Shown here: positions 56,701 to 64,000 of the stretch, piece after piece
How the letters are laid out: each line of letters opens with the position of its first letter
Numbering within the stretch: the first letter of the stretch is position 1
From: Zeugodacus cucurbitae
Taxonomy: Eukaryota > Arthropoda > Insecta > Diptera > Tephritidae
DNA length: 64,000 bases
Direction of reading: 5' to 3'
Assembly (NCBI RefSeq): GCF_028554725.1
Contig: NC_071670.1
Coordinates: 66,067,001-66,131,000 of the forward strand
Program-made: the position numbers and the translations under genes
The notes under the pieces: model-generated
What the model was told of the DNA's origin: nothing
What the model saw: only the letters and a program-made list of their open reading frames with translations
Databases searched by the model: none

Positions 56701-59700
56701 AGTCTTCTGCGCCAACTTTGAAACTCTGTGTGTCTCTTCTTCCTTTGAAAAATACATACATACACAAATACAATTGATTGTTGCTATTTCACATGCATTT
56801 TTGTAAACTTCTACCATCTATTATAGAATATTTTGTATTTTAAGTATACCAAAACACTTAACGTTTATAATTAGTACAATATAGGATCATATTTTGATGT
56901 AATAATAAAAAACACGCTTTTTACAATATTTGCAACTATGCATGTCAGTATGTAAATAAAATAGGTATTTTCAATGTAATTTTATATTAGTTAATAATAT
57001 TTTAGTAAATATATACGTTTAACATACTTGTAAAATATCGAAACTATCTAAGGTGGTGAGGCATAAAAGTGGGCATTGGACACAGAGTACTGGTGCCATT
57101 GGGACGTGGTGTATACGAGTATGTAAATAGGTATATGTATGTATTGTATTAGTCTCGTTATGATTAATTTAAAAAACATTTCAGATGCTTCAGCTACCGA
57201 AATCGATATCTACAATACGAGTACAACTTTTATTGTTATCTAGTGTAAAAATACGTCACAAAAAACTATTATTTATTCGTATTGTAATTACATACGTACA
57301 CATTTAGGTACACATACACATACACATACATAATATGTATGTACTACCACAAAACACGACTCATCAAATGAAATAAAAAATAGAAAATCAAAAATATGTA
57401 TAATAATTTTGATTCTTAATACCTGATTGCATTAACTGTTAATTGTTGGTGTGTATATGTATAAATTTATATATTATTTTTAAGTAGTATATAGTAGTAA
57501 TGTATATAGTAATTAGTAGTTAAATAGTTACTGGCTTGCACTTGTATTGTAGTAGTTTGCAAATTACATTTTCTTTTCATTTTCAAGGTTTCCATTTAAA
57601 CTTGAAATTAATTGAAATTTTCTGCATTTCACCTATTTTACTTTTAATGGTGTTTTCTGTTTTCTGGCAAATTTGTATTTTTTGCTTACTTAATTAAAAT
57701 TTTTTTTCTTGCAGTTACAGTTAACACTTTCAAACTCCTGTAAAGGTAGGTACATACATACTTAAATATGTATTATAATATGTTTTTTTTTCTTAAACTT
57801 TTTCAAACTTTTATTTCCATTTTAGGTTTTTGCGAAACATTTTAAGTTTTTTGCTTTTCTGCTATTAGATATTATTTTTAATTTGTAATTATGCTGATAA
57901 ACACTTTCAAAAACATTGTGCTTTTTCCATTTTTTTTTGTTTGTTTTGTAAACTCTAATATGTAAATATACAACTTCTACCCATAAAATTCTAAATACAA
58001 TATACAATATATGTTTTTGTTTCTATAATATGATTCGCAAGTGAGCAAAAATATACCTAGTTTGTATATATGTATGTAATATATACACTATTTTTTGCAG
58101 TACTCATATGCACAATATATATTTTCATTGCATATTTTCTATGAGTAAAATTATGTTTGTGTAGGTTTTGTTAGTCCGTTTGGACGCATAAATTGCCCTC
58201 CCATTGGTTTTGTATCTCTGTTCTCCCCACTATGTACGTATGTGTGTCGGTTTGTTTAGTGAAATGCTATTTTACGTAAACTTTGTAAATTGCGGTTGTG
58301 TTGGCGTACTTGAATTTACACTTGTGTATTTGAAAGTCGCCGGATATATTTTAATGTATTAGAGAATGAAATTAGTTTTTTTTTATTAATAAATAAAAAT
58401 ATTAATTAAGCAATTGAATTTGCGGCTCTTCAGAAATAAATATTAAATATGCGTAATTAAAATAAAATAAACTTGCATGGTAGACAATATTCACACAAAT
58501 TTTGCAATTAATGTTTTTCCTTAATACGTGTCACTTGTCACAACCTTAGTTAAAGCATAAATATTAGTATAATTTGTGAATAATATTCCATGTTTGGTAT
58601 TGTAAATTAATTTAGGAATTTTATTTTATATTTTATTTAATTTTCAACATACATATTTAATTTTGACAATTAAAACATAAACAAACGCATATGTAGGTAC
58701 AGCATGAACCGAATGCACAGAAAATAGTGTGTTTTTTTGTGAATTCATTTAATTGTTGTGTGAATTTGAAATGCGGTATTTTTTTATATATTTTTATTTA
58801 TTTAATTATTTCTTATATTTTTGCATGTACAAATATCAGAAATTAGAAAGTATAGTATATATTAGTTTTGTTGTAAATATGCACCTTTTGTATTAAATTT
58901 TCAGCTATTTAAGTATACGCTCATAAATGGTTGTGCTGCTATTCACCTAGAGAGTTTCTCTAATAATACAGTTACAAGTTTCAAGTAAAATTTGCAAAAA
59001 TATTTTTTTGTTATAAGTAATGCAGCAAACGGCTGCAGGTATGTGTGTACAAAAAGTGCTTGCTGTTACATAAAATGTAGGGTTGTAGCAATAGATTTAG
59101 TATTTGTAAATAGGTTTATTGCTTTTTATTACAATTTTTTTACTTTTGGTTCAAAAATAAAATGAAAATGTTTATTAAAAAAATGATATTTAATACACTC
59201 ACAGTTAAAAAAAAAAAATAAATAAAAATTGTTCAACAAATTCTCAATTTCTGTAGTTGTTTCTTGCTTGCTGGTCAACAGTGACATTTATTTTGTAGTT
59301 TCAATAGATATTTGGGAAGACATTAAATTGTAAAACTGTGTTGTTATTTTAGAGCATCTAATATCTTGTTTGTTGTTGTAAATTGGACATAATTCTGTTT
59401 CATGTACGTGTCACACTACATCTAAGTTGTCAAATGTGTTTAAAAAGTAGTAGTTTTTCTTTGTGGCTTTTAAACATTCCATAAATCCTTAAATATTGAT
59501 TAAAGCATTTTAATTTTATTGAGTAAGTATTTGTTTTTTTTATTAAAGTTCAATGTTTTGTTGTTATTTGTTAATTATTTGATTTAGCTGCAGTTAATTA
59601 TGCGTCCAATCAATATGAACAACGAGAAATGTCTGCAAAGTGCAAAGCGTCAATATACATTTTTTTGTTGAATTTTAAGAACGTAGTTTTGTGATTATAA

Positions 59701-60529
59701 GATTTGCTTGCTTCTTTATTAAATTTGTTGCACATTTGTGTACTGTTGTTTGTTGCGTTGCTTGCTATAATTGATTGATTTCTTTTGTTGACAAATTCAA
59801 AGTTCGTTTCATAAATCTTTTGATTACAGTCATCATTAATGATTTTGTTGTCTTTGCTTATATTATTTTTATAATTCTTATTTGTTGCCAAACTGTGTAA
59901 TATTTTTCACTTATTTTAGTACAAATACTATAACTATATATATATTTTATATATATGTATATGTTTTGTGTATGTGAATCAGCATTCAAAATACTTTGCT
60001 TAGTTTTTCGGAACAGTTTACAAATATATTTCGATATTTCTGCTTTTGCATTTTTGCTATTTACTTTAGCTGTTGTTTAATGTATTTGTTGCGACAAAAT
60101 TGTTGTTTTTTTATATTAAGTTCATATTTTTTTAAATTTAATTACTAGTAAATATAAACTTTAATATTACAGTAAAAATATCAAATGGATGGAGTGATGT
60201 CTAAATATTATAAATATTCATCTATATTATTTTTATTTTTTTATTCTCTTAAACCTTTGCTGTAGTTAACAATGTTTTGTTGTCCTTTTATACTTTGCAG
60301 CGAATTAGGAATCTGCTTGACTGTTGCTTCGCTCTTAGCAGTTATTTTGTGTTAAGCTTATCAAAATGAACCAAATATTGAAATTTTGTATAAGTTACAT
60401 TGAGTATTTTCAAATGTCTTTTGTTCTTTTAAAAATTGTTGCGCAAAAAGATAAGCTGTACGCTTAAACTACTGTTAGTATGAAACCACTAAACTTTTAA
60501 TATGATAAAATGATTTATATTGATCGCCG

Positions 60530-60665
60530 GTATGCAGAATATCGATAAGCAGTACACAAGCAAATGATGTGGCAACGCCTTTTAATTTTGACAAACGATG
60601 CCAGCCACCAAATACGGTACTGGACGTCAAACGGAAATAGTTACAAAATGGAAGTTTGCAAATTA
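60530..60665. promoter_or_regulatory. Orphan DRE-containing island
   Basis: TATCGATA is at 60540-60547. It is followed within 130 bases by GATGTGGCAACGCC and TACGGTACTGGACGTCAAAC, in a less AT-rich island inside the T-rich region. This resembles fly housekeeping promoter sequence, but no exon is seen on either side. Confidence 0.35.
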
Positions 60666-62195
60666 ATTTGATAAATGATTGGATTTCAAAGTTGTGACTT
60701 ATATATATTATATATATAATATAAATTAAAATTAAATATTAATATTAATTTCATATTAATTTAATTTAAATATGAAATATCAGACGGCTAATTTTGTTTT
60801 CACCTTAGTGATATAAATACTCCATTATTCGGTCTGATTTAAAGAAATAGCAGGCGTTGTAGCATTGCAGTTACAATTACAATTGATACACTCTTTAAAA
60901 TATACAATTTTGAAGTCTACAATAAATTTACTTGTGTACATGCGTAAATATGTAGGCTTAAAAGCTAGAAATCAAATATCGTACATACACATCTAGTTCA
61001 AAAGTGGTGTCATGCTGAAACAGCGGTAGTAGCAAATCAGACATTTAAAGTGTTACTTGGTTGAAAAAGCTGTTAATATATTGTCATTAGTTTACGAAAT
61101 GCCATTAATAATTTCAATTTATGTATTTTCCCAAATCAAATTAACGGTGCTATAGTGAGTTTTAATTTTATACGCTACTATTTTTATAAGAAGTTTTTTT
61201 TATTGTTTTTCTTTTGTATTTTTATTTCCCAAACATAAAATCATAAGAACTGTATAATTTTTGTTATTCAATATATTATTATCTATCACAGGCAGGATCT
61301 TAATACAATAATATGTATAATAATGTAATAAAAGTGCTTTCAATTTATAAGCAAGGGTTGTTTGGTTGATACAAATTTCACGGTGTAAGACAGTTTAAAT
61401 ATAATGTATGTGTATGTGAAAAATTAAAAGAAAAGGAAATTCAAATTGAAGAAAATAGCATTTGTGTTCAAGTTAATAAGGTGTAATAGTACTAAATAAT
61501 TATGAATGCATTGCATTTCTATCGAAAAAAAATGTAAAATATTTCCATATGTTGATTTATTATGCATAGTAGAATACAGTTATTGTAGTTGCAAAGTGGG
61601 CATCGTGCAGCATAATATTGTAATAGTTTAGCAAATTAATAGAACCCATATTAGCTGCTATAAATACAATGTCATCTCTAATGTATGTATGTATGTACAT
61701 AATAACTTTATAATTCACAAAATGTTTAATTTTTCCCGCCATTAATGCTTTCAATATCAAAGAGTAAATTGTGGTGTAAAAAGCCTAAGGAATACAGTCA
61801 CACATCAGCAAAAATTTTAGATATACATTGATTTTCTCTACTCGTTGCGATTTAACGAAATATTAGATATAATTGTCGCAAAACTTCTTTATTTATTTCT
61901 ATTATTGTGAGCTTAGCTTAATATTTGTTTTTTTTTTTTTTTTTTTTTTGTTAAGATTCACTTACGTTTCGAATAAATTGTTAGATTTACACATATTTCT
62001 CTTCGAATATATGTTTGTATATGTATCTGCATATGTTTGAGTGTAATATATTATACTTTTACTTAATATTATTATTATTTCTTGTATTTTGGTGGAAGGG
62101 GTAAACTTGTTTTTTGGTGTTTGTTCTCAACTCTTCACTAATAAAAACTTACAAAGCTTCTTTAGAAAAAAAACGTATTTTTTTCTATTTTAAAT

Positions 62196-62299
62196 GATAA
62201 CGTATGGAACAAAAAATACATTTAATGTTAGTAGTAAAACGCCAACCGATAACGGTTGGAACAAAAAATACATTTAATGTTAGTAGTAAAACGCCAACC
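62196..62299. repeat. 52-bp tandem duplication with a hairpin at its junction
   Basis: The unit starting GATAACG begins at 62196 and 62248 and contains TGGAACAAAAAATACATTTA and GTAGTAAAACGCCAACC. At the junction, CCAACCG-ATAA-CGGTTGG (62242-62259) is a perfect 7-bp stem with a 4-base loop. Confidence 0.9.
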
Positions 62300-64000
62300 G
62301 CCAAAATGGGCTAAAAGTATTAATACGCCATAAAATGGCTTTTGAATTGCATTAGCTTTAGTTTATATGTATGTATATTTACTAATTTATTTGTATCTTA
62401 TTATTAATATTATTATTATTTTAAATAAAACATGTCATAATTATTGATTTGATTAAATATGTATGTATGTATGTATATATTTTTGTTTTACTGAGGCAGC
62501 TTTTAAAGTTACATCACTTTCACCTTAACTATCGCACCGATTTGCCGTTCGAAAGCGCAAATGTTGTCAAATTGCCAATTGTCTTTCATGCAATATATTT
62601 TTTGGCTTAAGAACTTTTTGGTTGCATCAAAATTGTTTTCTATTAGTAAACATCAAATAACAGCTAATATATTGTTTTCCATTTTTTTTTTAGATATTGA
62701 CACTCAACTACATACACAACACCAAAATGTAACGCACAAATATACAAATTTATTGTATTATTGGAATTTCAGCATTTTGTTAAAAATATATGTGGCGAAT
62801 CTGGCAACATTTACACTTTTAACGGTTATACTAATCACTCGTCACACTACACGCTGTAAAATAAAGTAAAATTTAATTGTTGTTTGTTTTGCCGTCTTCA
62901 TTTGACTTATTTTTTATTTTTTTTTGTTATTGTTTTTCTTTTCTTTTAGTATATGCTTAATGTTGACAATTGTTGGAAAACCGTTTCTTTGCATGTAACT
63001 ACTATTATTTGTATTATTTGCTTTATTTATTTTACTGAATTTGCATATTTTTTCATAAATATGTAGTTTGTAGTTTAACCACAAATTCATGCATATTTGA
63101 GACTGTGCCAGTGCTTGTTTCACGTTGAAGCGCAATCTTAAAAATTTTGTTTTTTTTTCGCACTCAACCGCAATTTATACTTCCTTCAATTGTATGTTTT
63201 TGCTTGCTACACTACTCTTACGTTTTTTCACTTTTAAAACTGTTTCCTGTGCACATTTAGTTTTTCCCAACACTCTTTTATAATGGTCTTACGCGCGTTG
63301 CTGTCAGCATATTTCAATTATAACACTTTATACGTTGCACTTTTTTTATGGTGTTCATTAACTTTACTTCCTTGTATTTGTTTTCATTAGTTTGAGCATT
63401 TCTCCATTCGCTACTGAGCATTTCACTTACATTCGATATACGTCTTTTAGAGAAAATTAGCACAATTCTAGATTTTCATTACTGTAGAATTAGAATAACT
63501 TTTGCATTGTGCTTTACGTTCATAAGTGATATTTGTGTCGTGATGTAACGGTTTCTTCTTTCCAATTTTTTTCTCAACTGTTATTTTTAATGTCACATGC
63601 TTCTTGTTGGTTTTATTTGGTTTGGTGTGTTAAAGCCGTGAATAATTTTTCGCTCAATATCTTATTTTTTTTTGTTAATTTTTAGTTACTAAATTTCAGC
63701 TTATTTTTGCTTAAAAAGTTAAAGCCTTGAAACTTACAAAGATTGCATTTATTTGTTGTTGTTATTTTGGCGCTAATATGAAATTTGGATGTGGTTGATT
63801 TAGGAGCTTCTTTGCAGTTTATTTGTTAATATTTATTGTTTTATTCTTTAAATGTGTCATTTATGTATGTAAATTGTGGTATTTGTGTGTGTGTGTGTGT
63901 TTTGCCCTAAAAATATTAATTTACTTATGCTTTGCTCATTTTCACTCTGGTTTTTGTTTTCGTTTAATGTATATTTTTCATTAATAATTGTATTACAAGA

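Larger units (their letters stand above)
50900..64000. other. 13-kb T-rich region without a recognisable gene
   Basis: From about 51000 to the window end the + strand shows a strong excess of T over A, with frequent TTTTTTT, TTGTTGTT and TATGTATG tracts, e.g. poly-T at 61927-61949. No ORF has a motif; the longest (51060-51566) is homopolymer-driven. On the minus strand the sequence is A/CAA-rich, like long fly 3' UTRs or introns. TGTAAATA (Pumilio-type) sites occur on the minus strand near 51868, 52431 and 52441. I infer that it is transcribed from the right, but nothing in the window proves this. Confidence 0.45.

Noticed and set aside
62561..62869. 102-residue + strand ORF
   Set aside because: Composition-driven, no recognisable features in the T-rich tract.

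Overview
The window is nuclear DNA of a higher fly, most likely a tephritid fruit fly. The evidence is short introns with GT...AG ends, single-copy genes that read as fly orthologues (Miga, HIP, BthD, Spase25, Uba5), AT-rich intergenic DNA, and many copies of a dipteran dispersed repeat that starts AACAAGTAAGGAAAGG and ends TTGCGAGAGTATA. Exon boundaries below were set by hand from GT/AG sites and reading phase; every listed splice keeps frame.

Layout. 1-5.2 kb: non-LTR retrotransposon debris, a 59-bp tandem duplication and one dispersed repeat copy. 5.3-17.5 kb: a gene-dense block of membrane proteins. It holds a MARVEL-type protein (+), an anoctamin-10-like scramblase/channel (-, 11 exons), a small one-span membrane ORF just upstream of it (-), mitoguardin Miga (+), two tandemly duplicated four-span membrane proteins (+) and a second MARVEL protein (-). 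17.6-31.8 kb: gene-poor, with an apparently intact Tc1-type transposon, a mariner remnant nested in an older repeat, Jockey-type and mariner fossils, and an orphan Inr/DPE core promoter facing left. 31.8-46.0 kb: a second dense block. It holds the Hsp70 cochaperone HIP (-) with a same-strand gene inside its large intron, selenoprotein H/BthD (+) with an in-frame UGA and a SECIS hairpin, a divergent testis-type beta-tubulin (-), signal peptidase subunit Spase25 (-), the UFM1-activating enzyme Uba5 (-) and an SV2-like major facilitator transporter (-). 46-51 kb: LINE remnant and a third dispersed repeat copy. 51-64 kb: about 13 kb without a convincing gene, strongly T-rich on the + strand, which fits a long intron or an extended 3' UTR of a minus-strand gene to the right.

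The genes do not form one pathway. Several serve the ER and mitochondria: Miga at mitochondria-ER contacts, Spase25 in the ER signal peptidase complex, Uba5 starting UFM1 conjugation at the ER, and HIP in cytosolic chaperoning.

The most unusual item is the 817-residue protein encoded inside the HIP intron. It carries two diverged copies of a Cys-rich module that resembles the N-terminal part of a transposase-like family widespread in insects, has lost the rest of that protein, and ends in a polyQ/polyG tail. It looks like a domesticated transposon gene.
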